Source: Notospermus geniculatus
Taxonomy: Eukaryota > Nemertea > Pilidiophora > Heteronemertea > Lineidae
Direction of reading: 5' to 3'
Assembly: GCA_002633025.1 (NCBI GenBank)
Contig: NMRB01000331.1
Coordinates: 1,505 to 65,504, forward strand
DNA length: 64,000 nucleotides
Shown here: positions 11,374 to 22,239 of the stretch, piece after piece
Position numbering within the stretch: the first letter of the stretch is position 1
Layout of the letters: each line of letters begins with the position of its first letter
Made by a program: the position numbers and the translations under genes
Notes under the pieces: model-generated
Seen by the model: only the letters and a program-made list of their open reading frames with translations
The model's database searches: none
Told to the model about the DNA's origin: nothing

Positions 11374-11537
11374 AATGTCATGTACCCCGATATGAGGTGT
11401 CCCCAACAACATATTCTGACGGAATAAGGGTCAGCTACTATAGGCCGGACACCAACAGACAGGAACTTCAGTCAGGAGATGTCCCCTGTACAAAAGAAGC
11501 GGACATCTGGTAACGGGGACATTAGATTCTATAACAC

Positions 11538-11800
11538 CGGTACGTGAAGTGTAGCGTGTACGTACAGTGTAATTTAGTGTGTACGTACAGTGTAATTATT
11601 GTGTACATACAGTGTAATTAGTGTGTACGTACAGTGTACTTAACGGACCAATGTAAAAATGAACGCCTTCATCTACAGACTGCAGAATAATTAGTGCACG
11701 TACAGTATAATAGTGTGTACATGCAGTATAATTAAAGTGTACGTACATGTACACTACATGGACTTAATGGACCAACGTAAAAATGAACGCCTTGATCAAT
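11538..11800 (+). repeat. 22 bp tandem repeat within a larger imperfect duplication
   Basis: GTGTGTACGTACAGTGTAATTA recurs about four times at 11550-11640 and more loosely to 11750. The block ACTTAACGGACCAATGTAAA + AATGAACGCCTT occurs at about 11640 and again at about 11763, so the array was copied once as a larger unit. Confidence 0.8.
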
Positions 11801-12091
11801 AAACTACAAAACACTTTTTAATTAATTTGGTTCTTTTAAACGACGACACAGTGTCAGAGTCATGTCAATTCGGTGGCAAGTACTTTCTGTGGGGTCTTCT
11901 TAAACGACAAAACCAGAGTTACAAATAGTTACAGTACTTTCGTGGCGATTATTTCAACCAGTAGAAGGTCCTGAATTCCATAAAATAACTTTGATATATC
12001 AAATTCTGGAGTATCTGTACAACTTGTAATTCATCGGGTGAGCGACTTGGAATCCCAGGTACAAAAAGTTCACTACTGTTCATTCTACTTC

Positions 12092-12486
12092 CCAGTGGCG
12101 CGAGGTTTATCAACGATAGCTCCGCAACGGCTGGGTCAAATTTGACGAAACATACGTCAATCGACTTGTCTTTCTTGCCGGTATCTTTCTGCTATCTCCA
12201 TTTTTCGCGTAAGGCCGACATAACGGATCCCTTTCCCAAAACCCATTTCATTTCGCCATGGTGTTCAGTGCAGTTTACACGTGCGCGATGCATTGCGTCA
12301 TTTCAAAATGGCCGCCCGGCCGTCAAAAACTGTGATTTGTGAAGGAACTTTCTTCTGTCACTTTTTGCGGGAAAATGACAGTGATGATGGCTGTAGCACC
12401 AAAAAAGACAAATCGATCGATGTATGGTATGTCAAATTCGGCCCAGCCGTTGCGGAGCTATCGTTGATAAACCTCGCGCCACTCGG
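12092..12486. mobile_element. Long-arm foldback element (about 110 bp arms)
   Basis: CAGTGGCGCGAGGTTTATCA + ACGATAGCTCCGCAACGGC at the left is mirrored before 12486. The arms run on through TTTGAC...CATAC...TCGAT.GACTTGTCTTT. The interior holds an AAAATGGCCGCC motif. Confidence 0.85.
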
Positions 12487-12674
12487 AACTGGAATGGAGA
12501 GTAATTTCGTTACAAGTACACAGATGTGGTCTCGTATAATAATATACCGCAAATTCCCCAAAGAATAAACTTTGTACATGTATTATACTAAGCAGTGGAA
12601 GTCAATGAAAAACCTACTGTTGAAAATTCATTAGCAATGAGCATTAGTTGTACAAGTACATGTAAGTCTCTGAA

Positions 12675-12834
12675 GCGGCCCATACACGCACAATATTATT
12701 GCACAATATGAGAACCAAAATGGGCAATATTATTGCCAATCTTTCTTCCACCCATCATGCCAGAAGCACATGACCCTATTTTGGGCCCCATATTGTGCAA
12801 TAATATTGATCGTGTATGGGCGGCTTTCGGCCCA
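12675..12834 (+). mobile_element. MITE with GCGGCCCATACACG ends, copy 1
   Basis: The ends GGCCCATACACG...CAATATTATTGCACAATATG are inverted repeats; the centre (TCTTTCTTCCACCCATCATG) is unique. A second copy follows only 3 bp later and a third lies at 53373-53523. Confidence 0.9.
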
Positions 12835-12837
12835 TAC

Positions 12838-12966
12838 ACACGCAATATTATTGCACAATATGAGGATAAAATGGGACAATCTTTCTCCCACCCATCATGC
12901 CAGAAGCACATGACCCTATTTTGGGCCCCCGCATTGTGCAATAATATTGGATGGTGTATGGACCGC
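12838..12966 (+). mobile_element. MITE of the same family, copy 2, in tandem
   Basis: Same order and orientation as 12675-12834, but about 25 bp shorter in the left arm. The head-to-tail placement suggests local duplication or insertion next to an existing copy. Confidence 0.9.
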
Positions 12967-13151
12967 TTTACTGTAATGTCGTAAAAACCAGGGTAGGGCT
13001 GATGGTGATGCACGTGATATGATCACGTGATGTGATCTTACGGACATTGTGCTGAAAATGACCACATATTCAATTTGGTGGATACCTGATTTTTGGCCTG
13101 TGGGTTTGCACACACAAGACACAGATTGTGGTTATGAGATCAGTGTCGTAC

Positions 13152-14392
13152 TTTTAGAAAATTCTGACACCTGACTCTATAGTAGGCTCCTGATGTTTAC
13201 ATCGCAGTCAGTTGCAGGGCGGATGACCCAATTCATTGAAAAAAATACATTAATATCAATTAGTAAATAGTACAAACAATTATTATTAATCGTCACGTGT
13301 GTTGACCCATGGACTTTTTTTCATAATAATCTTGGAAACTACACAGCACAATATTTAGTGTGTTTTTCTAACAAAGTGCACTTTTTTTAGTGTTCATCCT
13401 CTTTCGCGCGTCTGCTCGCGCGGGGGACTACAGGGTGTCTCAAAGTCAATATTTGTTTTGTTGCAGTCTTTCAATGGGCCATATGCATAAAAATGAAGCA
13501 TTTACTTCTAGCAAAAGCAAAACGTAAAAGCAGTTGCTTGAAGCCAAAATCAAAAGTAGAAGCAACTTCTTGGTTTCATATGCATAATCTTTTACTTCTA
13601 CTTCAAAGCAAATGCTTATACTTGACGATCATTTGCTTGTTTACCAAAGGTTCTACAGTTGGAGCAATTACTCAGTATTATGCATACGAATTCTAGCATT
13701 TGCTAGAAAGGAACAAGTAAATAGTAACTGCTTTTTCTAATAGCAATTGCTGTTTAGCCAAAGCATTTACTTTGGGTTTTATGCATACGGATGGAAGAAA
13801 CTGCTTCAATTTTCAAGTAAAAAGCATTTGCTTTTTTATGCATATGGACCATTAGGCTGTCCCAAATTTTCAAATCCGCCAGAAATACAACATATAAACC
13901 CAATTCATTTCTTAAAAGAAACACCCAGTAAACAGGTTTTGTTACTTTCACTTTTTTGAAACACCCTGTAGTTTGAAAAACGGAAAAATCCAGATACCAT
14001 AGGAAAGTCAAAATACAACCAGGAAAAATAACACAAATTCTTCGGTAACACTTTTTCAAAATGAATTTGCACAAGGTCATACATGAATCACAATGAGGCA
14101 TGCTATGTATATGTGGACAACAAATCAAGAATTCGGAGTAAAAGAATACTTTTCTTTCCTGTTCGTTGATACATCGCTCGCAGTCAGATAAAGACACCGT
14201 AGAATTATCGTTGTTGAATTTTTACGCTCAGATCTCAATTACATGTAGTTCCTTTTTTATTTGCTAAGTTTTACCATACTTGCGTGTGCTGTCACATGCC
14301 AAGGGCAAAAGAACCAACACGTACACGATGGCCTGCATGGACATGCAGGCCTATACTGTCCGTATCCATTTGTTTGTGTGTCGTTTTTAACA
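13152..14392 (+). repeat. 1.3 kb direct repeat, copy 2
   Basis: Second copy of the block at 1-1322, including both nested elements at equivalent places (13428-13971 and 13475-13851). The nested insertions therefore predate the duplication. After about 14392 the two copies diverge. Confidence 0.9.
13428..13971. mobile_element. TIR element, second copy, with nested foldback at 13475-13851
   Basis: Ends CTACAGGGTGTCTCAAA and TTTGAAACACCCTGTAG form a perfect terminal inverted repeat, cleaner than in copy 1. The nested MITE has TGGGCCATATGCATAA and TTATGCATATGGACCA ends. Confidence 0.7.
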
Positions 14393-14860
14393 AAATGATA
14401 CACATGTACATGTACATGTATGTTGTAGTCAACGTGTAGGCCTACATAAATGAGCCTATCTGAAACTGTGCGTCAAACGGTTGAATGGTGATTGGGCCTA
14501 GTGTTCCTTTATGGCCAACTGCATATACATGTACATTGTAAGCACGCGCACTCTTGTTAGGCTATAGCCCGATATTCTCGTACAACTTTCGGGAAATGGC
14601 TTATACGGAGATGCCATACGGAACCTGAATTGACATACTAGTATTAAAAATATTTTACAGTGTGATTCAAACTTGACTGCAATGTAACATGGCGTCGTGG
14701 ACAGCTGCGTTTTAGTCATGAATTTAAAAATCAGTCATTTTCTCCCACCTTGGCGCTGCACATCAACGAACATGGGAACCAAGCATTCCATTCCCTGCCT
14801 ATAACATATCATATTAGACAATTCGGCTTCATTTGGATAAATGCAGGCAAGATTGACAAT

Positions 14861-14990
14861 AGGGCCCATATTTTCAAAGCTGTTTTAACGCTAAAATGCA
14901 TTTTAGTCCAGCACTTGCATGCATATAAGCATGCAAGTGCTAGACTAAAATGCATTTTAGCGTTAAAACAGCTTTGAAAATATGGGCCTA
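14861..14990. mobile_element. Near-perfect 130 bp palindrome, capped MITE family
   Basis: AGGGCCCATATTTTCAAAGC and its arm through ACGCTAAAATGCATTTTAG are mirrored with about one mismatch around a 6 bp ATATAA centre. The near identity of the arms implies recent origin or gene conversion. Confidence 0.92.
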
Positions 14991-15314
14991 GGAGTTCTGC
15001 ACAGAATATAAAATGGTTTACCATTCATCATAAATGTAGACCTTGTACTTATAAACACAAAAAGCGACTCGGATGCAAAAACAAAGTGGCATAACATTAT
15101 ACAAAACCTGATATTTTTCTAGGACTTCGAAATAAATTGTGCTTTGAGTAGCAACGAACCAGGAAGATTTTGAGGCCGGATGCAAGAAAGCAAATGCAAC
15201 TACCTGAATGTACGTAAGTTGTGATGGGTCAGAATGCCATCAGGTGTAAGCATGGGTTATTTTCACCTTATGAGCCCCTGCGTTTTACGTCTGTTCTCTA
15301 CCCTGCCGCCATTG

Positions 15315-15566
15315 AAAGCCACACTGTATTGAATTCAGAAAGTGCTTACGTCCTCCGAGGTTGGTGTAGTGTAAAATGTACTATGCTCCATCTGAATACA
15401 TCAGAGCTCTGCCTGCAGTTTTTCAACGTGTGCTGAAAACTAGCGCTTGATTCTTTGAAGTATGTATCAGGCAAGCATTTTGGGGACCTTCACGAGGCTA
15501 TGAGACCCGTACCTAGACTCTCCCAACACTTCTAAACTACCGTAAAATTCAATACAGTGTGGCTTA
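15315..15566. mobile_element. MITE with AAAGCCACACTGTATTGAAT ends
   Basis: Left end AAAGCCACACTGTATTGAAT mirrors ATTCAATACAGTGTGGCTT at the right. A second copy is at 42319-42597, sharing the inner words GTGTGCTGAAAACTAG and AAGCATTTTGG. Confidence 0.85.
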
Positions 15567-15635
15567 GAAATATGCAACTGGGGCAGAGGTCAGTGAATAG
15601 ATAATAGGCCTAATGGCTATTTTTACTCTGAACAA

Positions 15636-16053
15636 GGGCCCATATTCATAAAACTACTTAAGTCTAAGGGACAAACTACATTGTGTACTTAAGTCTAAGT
15701 ATGACACTTATCCTTTGTTCAACACAAAAGATCATGCTTTGACTTTGACATACTCTGGACCGTATTCTAGAAGCTTCCTTAAGTCTAAGGGCTACATTTA
15801 CCTATTGTTTCTGGGGCAGAATACAAAAGCTTAAAGTGGACCTTAGAGTTAATGAGGCTTCTAGAATACAGGCCTTTGACTTTGACTTTGACTTTTGAAA
15901 ATGTCGTAAAGACAGAAAACCGGTTTAAGGAATACACTATTAGAATTTCAGGCAATGTTTATTTTATTCTCTTATTGACACTTCTTCTACACAATCATGT
16001 TTTTCACTTAGATTTTCTAACTTTGACTTAAGTATGTTTATGAATATGGACCC
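15636..16053. mobile_element. Foldback MITE, capped family, split by a nested MITE
   Basis: GGGCCCATATTCATAAAACTAC at the left pairs with AGTATGTTTATGAATATGGACCC at the right. Between the arms lies 15756-15874 and a GACTTTGACTTTGACTTT slippage tract. TTAAGTCTAAG occurs several times in the stem. Confidence 0.75.
15756..15874. mobile_element. Nested foldback MITE with TGGACCGTATTCTAGAAGC cap
   Basis: TGGACCGTATTCTAGAAGCTTCCTT mirrors AGGCTTCTAGAATACAGGCC; the stem carries CCTTAAGTCTAAGG and the loop CTATTGTT. The related element at 46445 has the same TTCTAGAA cap variant. Confidence 0.8.
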
Positions 16054-16324
16054 TGGCGACCGATTGAGTGTCACTAAACCAACTGAGATGAAAATCGGTC
16101 GCTGACAACCACGAGAAATAGTTGCAAGTTTAATTACATAAACATAATCGCCCATATGTATGTTTGGAAGTTTTTTTGTGAATAAAATATTACACAGTTT
16201 GATTAGACCGAATGTTGGCTTTAAGAGGTTGGGTTCAACAAAATAAACACAGCAGATATTGAATCAAAACGTGTTGAGTATGCAGATCAAAACGTGTTGA
16301 GTATGTCCTTTGGAGTAAAGAGAT

Positions 16325-16342
16325 CTCACCGCTAGAGGGAGT
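16325..16342 (+). promoter_or_regulatory. CTCF-like motif 1
   Basis: CACCGCTAGAGGGAG fits the CCNNYAGRGGG core of the CTCF site and is followed by TTTCTCGCGAGATCTCACC. The paired motif is at 17050. Motif match only; binding is not shown. Confidence 0.3.
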
Positions 16343-16479
16343 TTCTCGCGAGATCTCACCCGAGCGTGAAAATCAGATATATTTAGAATCAGAAGGCACC
16401 GACTCTGTGGTGCGACCATCGTGTTGATGTGAAACATTAAAAGAAAAACCCAGACCGGTTGTCAGAAGGCGCGGACTGA

Positions 16480-16838
16480 CTTCGAGGTTTCGCAAATCTG
16501 ACGAAACACGAAGTACGAAATACGGAATTGGACTTCATTTCCATGACGTAATGTATTTCAGGAGATGGTTGGTACCACAATATCGCCTGCTGCAAGAGCG
16601 TCTTTTAGCGTATGACTTTAGACCGATAGCGTTACGATGTATGTGTAGCTTTGAAATTTATCTTTCGTTTTCACTTCGTAACTACGAAGTGGAAATATTC
16701 AAGATGCACCATAACGCCCTCGGTCTTACATCATATGCTAAAAGACACACTCGCAGCAGGGACATAAGGTCCTGGAAATGAAGTTGAATTTCGTACTTCG
16801 TACTTCGTGTTTCGTCAGATTTGCGATACCTCACTATT
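16480..16838. mobile_element. Foldback MITE with AGGTTTCGCAAATCTGACG ends
   Basis: GAAACACGAAGTACGAAATAC is mirrored as GTACTTCGTACTTCGTGTTTC near the right end, and the middle holds ACTTCGTAACTACGAAGTGG. A second copy lies at 39745-40135. It sits between the two CTCF-like motifs. Confidence 0.85.
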
Positions 16839-17048
16839 AACCCACTCTCCTTTGCAGATACCAAAGAGCACTGTGTCTCTGCCAACTGATTTGTTGCCCA
16901 GACTTGAAGAAAAGGCCACAGGGAATTGACAGAACCAAAATGGCCGTCAGTGGCGGCAGGGATGGAACTGACGCACGGAAGCAGTCAAGACCGTACATGC
17001 TGTGCAGGGTGGTTAAAACTTTTATTAGAGACCAGACATTACAAGTCT

Positions 17049-17066
17049 CGCCACCAGGGGGAGTTC
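17049..17066 (+). promoter_or_regulatory. CTCF-like motif 2
   Basis: GCCACCAGGGGGAG is a close match to the CTCF core. The neighbourhood (TCTCGTGAGATCGTACCCTG then AGCGTGAAGATAGA) is a diverged copy of that at 16340-16375, so the two sites are repeats of one another in the same orientation. Confidence 0.35.
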
Positions 17067-17570
17067 TCGTGAGATCGTACCCTGAGCGTGAAGATAGAAT
17101 GGATTGCTCAGGAATAAAACGACAATTATGATGATGCAGAACAAAGACTCAATAGTTTTCACGGACTATCTCGAAATACATGTAAATAACTAGTCATGTT
17201 AATAACGTAAATTCGAAGCTTATCTGGGGCCACCATTGGAAACTTCTTCCCGGTGTAACAGTAAAGAGTGTCCCCCAGTAAAAAGTGCCGTCTTCTATTG
17301 CTGAATGACGGATTGAGGTGCAAGAGATTAGAATGTAACAATAGGATCTTTTGTTGCTGGACAGTTTTTCCTTGGGTAATTCTTCCTGTCACACCGGGAA
17401 TAAGCTTATTCCACTTTTATGCATACGGGCCCAGGGGGCTAACTTTGCTGTCCTTAATAAAACGACGCCCTGTTGGCAGGGGCGTCGATCGATGGAGGTT
17501 CCAATGTATCAGTAGAAATTTGAAATTTGTTATACTAGCGTTGTCAATTCCGGTAAATGCATATCCTGAC

Positions 17571-17822
17571 GAGACTGGTCCCCTGTCGTACCGCTCCGTT
17601 CCTCCACTACTACGACAGGCCGCGTCCGCCATGTTTGCCTGTTTTCTGACACACGTATGCAAATGAGCAATAAAGACTCGTAACGTTGCGGGAGTCTCTA
17701 AAAATAAATGATGACTCATGGCGCGACCGCTGATGACGTTTGGCTGACCAATCACATGCCGAGTTGGCGTTCAAGATGCCTGTCGTAGTAGTGAAGCGAG
17801 AACTACGACAGGGGACCAGTCT
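17571..17822. mobile_element. Mutator-like foldback element with 10 bp target-site duplication
   Basis: GAGACTGGTCCCCTGTCGTA at the left mirrors CGACAGGGGACCAGTCT at the right; CACTACTACGACAGGC continues the arm. ATATCCTGAC lies immediately outside both ends (17561-17570, 17823-17832). Duplications of 9-10 bp are typical of Mutator-like transposases. The interior contains GACCAATCA (CCAAT box type) and ATGCAAAT (octamer). Confidence 0.88.
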
Positions 17823-17999
17823 ATATCCTGACTTGGAGAGAAGTTACGTTCGTGTCAACGTTGGAAGATATTTCCCTAAATAAAGATAAATTCTTCAATG
17901 TCCCTAACAGGAAACCACGGAATATCTGCAGGGACTCCAGCTCTCAGTTTCATGCACTTAATTGAATGCTGACTGTAATTTACACCATACAACTGCAAC

Positions 18000-20500
18000 C
18001 AGACTGTCGTTTGAAAATACATCTTATTGATAACATGGCAGGCTATTGAAAAATAAACACAATGCGCAAGTATCTATTGTACTGTTGCAACTCATTCGCC
18101 CTTCGTAAAAACGACGACAACAACAATTAATGATTCAAAATGATTGACAGCTTCAATTAGTAATGAGGCAGAAAATCACCAGCCCTGCACCCATTGGTCA
18201 ATTTTTGGTTAATCGAACTTGTCACATGGAAGATACGTTTGGAGAGCCTCAATGAAACCTGAGGTTCAGAGGCAATGTTAGAGCGAGGCACCACCCTTCC
18301 TGGTCCCCTCTGATCTAGCACTTACAACGGTATATAAATACTGTATAAAATGACATATTTTTGCCTGAAGTCGGGAATTGAATGCATTTTAAACGGCGCC
18401 ATTACACGAATTCCTTCAGGCTAGTCAAGATTCACAAATTGACCGCACCCTTCGTCGGTTAGCTGTATCAAGTTCCTCAAATAAGCATGAAACAAAGTCA
18501 TGTGCATTGCACTGTACAAGATATCACACAATCATAGGTACACTTAGAGTGGAACAGATACTTCATCGATTATATAAATATTTTCCACGTAAAACCCCTT
18601 TTAGACAACAGTGTACTTCATCTCAGAAATCCCCAATGTTTAACAGTTCGCTCAGAAAGCAATCACAAAGGGTTTTCTGTAGACTTTTCGGATGCCAGTA
18701 TCCAGCAGGTTACAGGTACCAAAGGCAAAACTTCAGCATTTCAGCACCGAAGCCAATAAACTGCATACCAGACATGAAATTTCTAAAAATACATCACCAA
18801 GAAGAAAAAAATGTTCAGTCACTTCTGTCAGTTTTATATGCTGTACCCTCCTTCCCCTGAGGGGGTATTCCATCAAAACTATTTGGATTGACATTATCGG
18901 AGATAGAGTTACCATCTGTAGTCGAAATGGTAAAAAAAAGAACATAGAAATTCTTGCCTTTGATTTTGATATTAGTGTATCGTATTTGCTTGATTGAACA
19001 TCGCAAAATCTCGCTTTGTCAAATTTAGTTAAAATTGTGGAATTGTGCTGGGGGCTGAGCAGGTAACGCCCTTTTTTGTAGAATTAACTTCTCAATGTGA
19101 TGTTTTTAACAAATAAATGTAACGAAGAATATTTGTAGAAAGACATGCAAAACGAGAATAATGGTGACGCTTTATATGACGTCATGATGTTCCCGATTAA
19201 CGAATGAGAAGCAATTGCTTGGCGTCTATTAGTCACATGATCACAATGAATGTAAAACATTTAAATCAGCATAACTTCTGACGTAAACGACACAAAGTGA
19301 TGACGTCATTTGCAAAAAGCAAATGGCGTCGTGATGATTTTTGCAGATTTTTAATATGACACGAATTAAATTTACAAAGCATGAACTGGTTGGGCGACGA
19401 ATGTAAACGATTCGCCGGCTACTTTTCCTAACTGGTAAGTCCTAACTTTTTTCATAAATAGTAAGAGTGTAGTGTACACGTGAGGGAGTAGGCTACACAG
19501 GTTTTAAAACAACGAGCACATGCCAACAGTAAACACATTCAAATTCACTGCGGCACGTCGAAATTCAAAGGTCATCATCATAAAACGATATATAGATAAA
19601 TATCTGAAGACTTAATTATGCACTTTAGTTGCACACGGCAAAATGATCCAATTGTGGTCTTAACGTTACATTGTCCAATAACCGTCCGACAAAACTGACC
19701 CATTGATATATAAATTGCACTCACAGTTGCTTACCCGGTAATGTCCAGTGATTTGGAGTAGATCTAAGACAATTAAAACAAGATTACACGGAATGTTCTT
19801 TAGGCGATAAAAGAGATCTTTTCATCAAAAGCATGAAACAAAACGTGTTTACTTTTACTACAGTGATTACTTTTTAAGATCCATTTAGAGAACATCAAAC
19901 AATACTAATACATGATTGGCTGGATCGAGACCACATGACCAGCTGGCCTAGCGCCATGTAACAGTTTATTGGATTGGTTGATCCTGAAGCACGTGATCCA
20001 GTCATTTTTTGCATGAATATACCATCTGTTCGTTATTTACGATCCTCGTAAAAGAGGAGAAGTATGCTCTGAAGCATTTTTACATTTTTAAAATTGAGAT
20101 GTGATTTTTTTGTACTTTTTTTCAAGGTGACAGCAACATATATTTCACGGGAATTGTTGCAGCAGTCATTAACCAGATAATTACGACATTCGTTTGAACT
20201 ATGAAGAGAAATAGTCACAGGTTAGCGAAAAATGGACACCGAAACTCCTTTGGAAACGCATGGGATAACAGTCTACACATAGTGATACTAGTACTATCTT
20301 TTTTAAGCAGTCTTCAGTGGGAAAAAACGACACCAATCAAATGAAAGATTTCTAACCTCGAAATAGATGGACCGTTTTACGCAATGCAGTCAAGACGGCA
20401 TAAAAGTCCATTTCAAGTTCCCAGGTACAATAATGAGGAGAAGCACTTAATGGTTTAGGGGCGAGTTTGTTTACATTGGTCCCTGAAGATCAGTAATAAG
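18000..20500. other. Intergenic DNA without recognised genes
   Basis: No coding region or known repeat recognised. Short ORFs overlap on both strands and look accidental. TGACGTCA occurs at about 19177 and 19303, the second within a small hairpin GACGTCATTTGC/GCAAATGGCGTC. A TATATAAATACTGTATAAAA tract lies near 18332. Confidence 0.5.
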
Positions 20501-20502
20501 TT

Positions 20503-20945
20503 TTCGCAATCGCCACGTAAGACCAACGACCACACTTACGGTAAAGTATGATTCACCCTTACTTCAACATGGGCAAAGTGCCAGGTCTGTGCAACAGACA
20601 TCACAAGTGAACAGCATAGCTGGTGCAACCGGGCCTAAATGTACAGTAGGGGGGAAACCGGAGAAAACCTTCGCAACCGCCACGTTAGACCAACGACTAC
20701 ACTCACGGTATAGTATGATTCACCCTAACTTCAACATGGGCAAAGTGCCAGGTCTGTGCAACAGACATCACAAGTGAACAGCATAGCTGGTGCAACCGGG
20801 CCTAAATGTACAGTAGGGGGAAACCGGAGAAAACCTTCGTTGCCAAACAGAGTTGACCTACCAGTCACATGGAAAGGGGTCCGATCGGAGATCGGAACCC
20901 GAAAGTCAGAAGTGACAGGCGCTGATGTTCTTACTACGCCACTTT
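20503..20945 (-). mobile_element. tRNA-derived SINE with tandemly duplicated body
   Basis: On the minus strand a head with a box-A-like GTGGCGTAGTAAGAAC and box-B-like GGGTTCCGATCTCC (about 20865-20935) is followed by GGTTTTCTCCGGTTTCCCC and a body of about 168 bp repeated almost exactly twice (20503-20671, 20671-20840). Confidence 0.65.
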
Positions 20946-20984
20946 GACCGCCTTCTCTATTTTCGTGGTCATCAAAGATTATTA

Positions 20985-21105
20985 AGGGCCGTATTCACGG
21001 GTCACACTTTCATTAAAGTCTGACTTTTCTCAATGCTTCAAGCACAGAGAAAGTCTAACTTAAGCTGTACTTTAGGCTAAAGTGCGACCCGTGAATACGG
21101 CCCTA
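20985..21105. mobile_element. Foldback MITE, capped family, TATTCACGGGTC variant
   Basis: AGGGCCGTATTCACGGGTC is mirrored as GACCCGTGAATACGGCCCT, closing on an AAAGTCTGACTTTTCTC stem region. Confidence 0.88.
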
Positions 21106-21349
21106 AGTGTTGCTAGGAAAGTAACGGAAATTCACGGAATGCCTGAGAAAAAAAATGTTACGTTTGTTCCAATGGAGATAGCTTCTAGTATTGACGTATG
21201 CCTACTAAATGTAGATTGGTTAAGTTATAATAAAAATTAATGTAGAACTAAAAAAATGTGCTGGAACCAGTGAGGGTCTGATGGTCTCACTGTGCAAATA
21301 TTAGGTGTGTAGTGATTACGAGTTCATCTAGATGTAGTCAGTACTAAAA

Positions 21350-21832
21350 TACAGCCCCCCCCCCCAAAAAAACCGCACAAGCATACTTCCACCATCATCA
21401 GTGCCAAACCACCGAAATGAATGGAAAAAGAATCTTTCTAGGGGAAACATAACACCTAGCTACCTCAGTTCGTCCAGTAGTTTTAGGTCCAGAGCAATTT
21501 TGTCCAGAATATCCGAAGTCCTTAACTTTAACTCCGAATTGCAAATTCTGGACCGTATTCATAAAGGGTGTTTAAGACTTAGACGCGTGTATCTTCACTA
21601 AATGCACACACTTAAATCATGCATTTGACGAAGTTACACGCGTCGAAGTCTTAAACACCCTTTATGAATACGGCCCCAACATGATTAAGGCCTCGACCTT
21701 GCTTGACAAAATATGGACTGACCGGGATATCTTGGTGTCTTCTTTCTTCCAAGATTCTCCATCCATTGCTGTTAGCAGTTTTGGGCTTTGGGTAGTAGGC
21801 CTAGATGTATTCCTGCCTGGGCCACCCTTGTA
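21350..21832. mobile_element. Tc1/mariner-like MITE, relative of 5498-5879, with nested MITE
   Basis: Starts TACAG followed by a C-run and AAAAAAACCGCACAAGCATA, and ends CTGGGCCACCCTTGTA. Inner words (GATATCTTGGTGTCTTCTTTC, CCATTGCTGTTAGCAGTTTTGG) match the 5.5 kb copy. The element at 21549-21677 interrupts it. Confidence 0.8.
21549..21677. mobile_element. Foldback MITE nested in the Tc1-like element, capped family
   Basis: GGACCGTATTCATAAAGGGTGTTTAAGAC mirrors its inverse ending ATGAATACGGCCCC; both arms carry TTAAGACTTAGACGCGTGTA. The 5.5 kb relative lacks it, giving an empty site. Confidence 0.88.
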
Positions 21833-22239
21833 CAGTGCAGTAATCGCCGACAACGAAAGCTCTTAGCGGGCACTTAACACGATGTATACATGTATATTCA
21901 CCCTCTCTCAGTAGACAAATCTGATTAAAAATTACGCCTCTGACCGATAAAGAGCCAGAAGTTGTGAAACGTTTTAATATATCACTCTGGAAGTAGGCCT
22001 AAGTCTGACGAAAACGTACAAGCAAATCCGATTCAAATGCAACGAACTGAGCGACAAACTGACGAACGTACCGGTACTCTTGTAAAGCACGTAAGATATT
22101 TTGAGTAACACGTCACTGGTTTTGTGCAGCGCGTCACTGATTTTGAGAAAAACGTCACAACTTTTGTAGATCGCCCTGATTTTAACACTAGCGCCGTTTC
22201 GCGTAGACAGATCAGCTCGGTACGGGCAGTACACGTAAG

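Noticed and set aside
1-14392. LTR pair of a giant retrotransposon
   Set aside because: The direct repeats lack TG...CA ends, no primer-binding site or reverse transcriptase lies between them, and the left copy may extend beyond the window.
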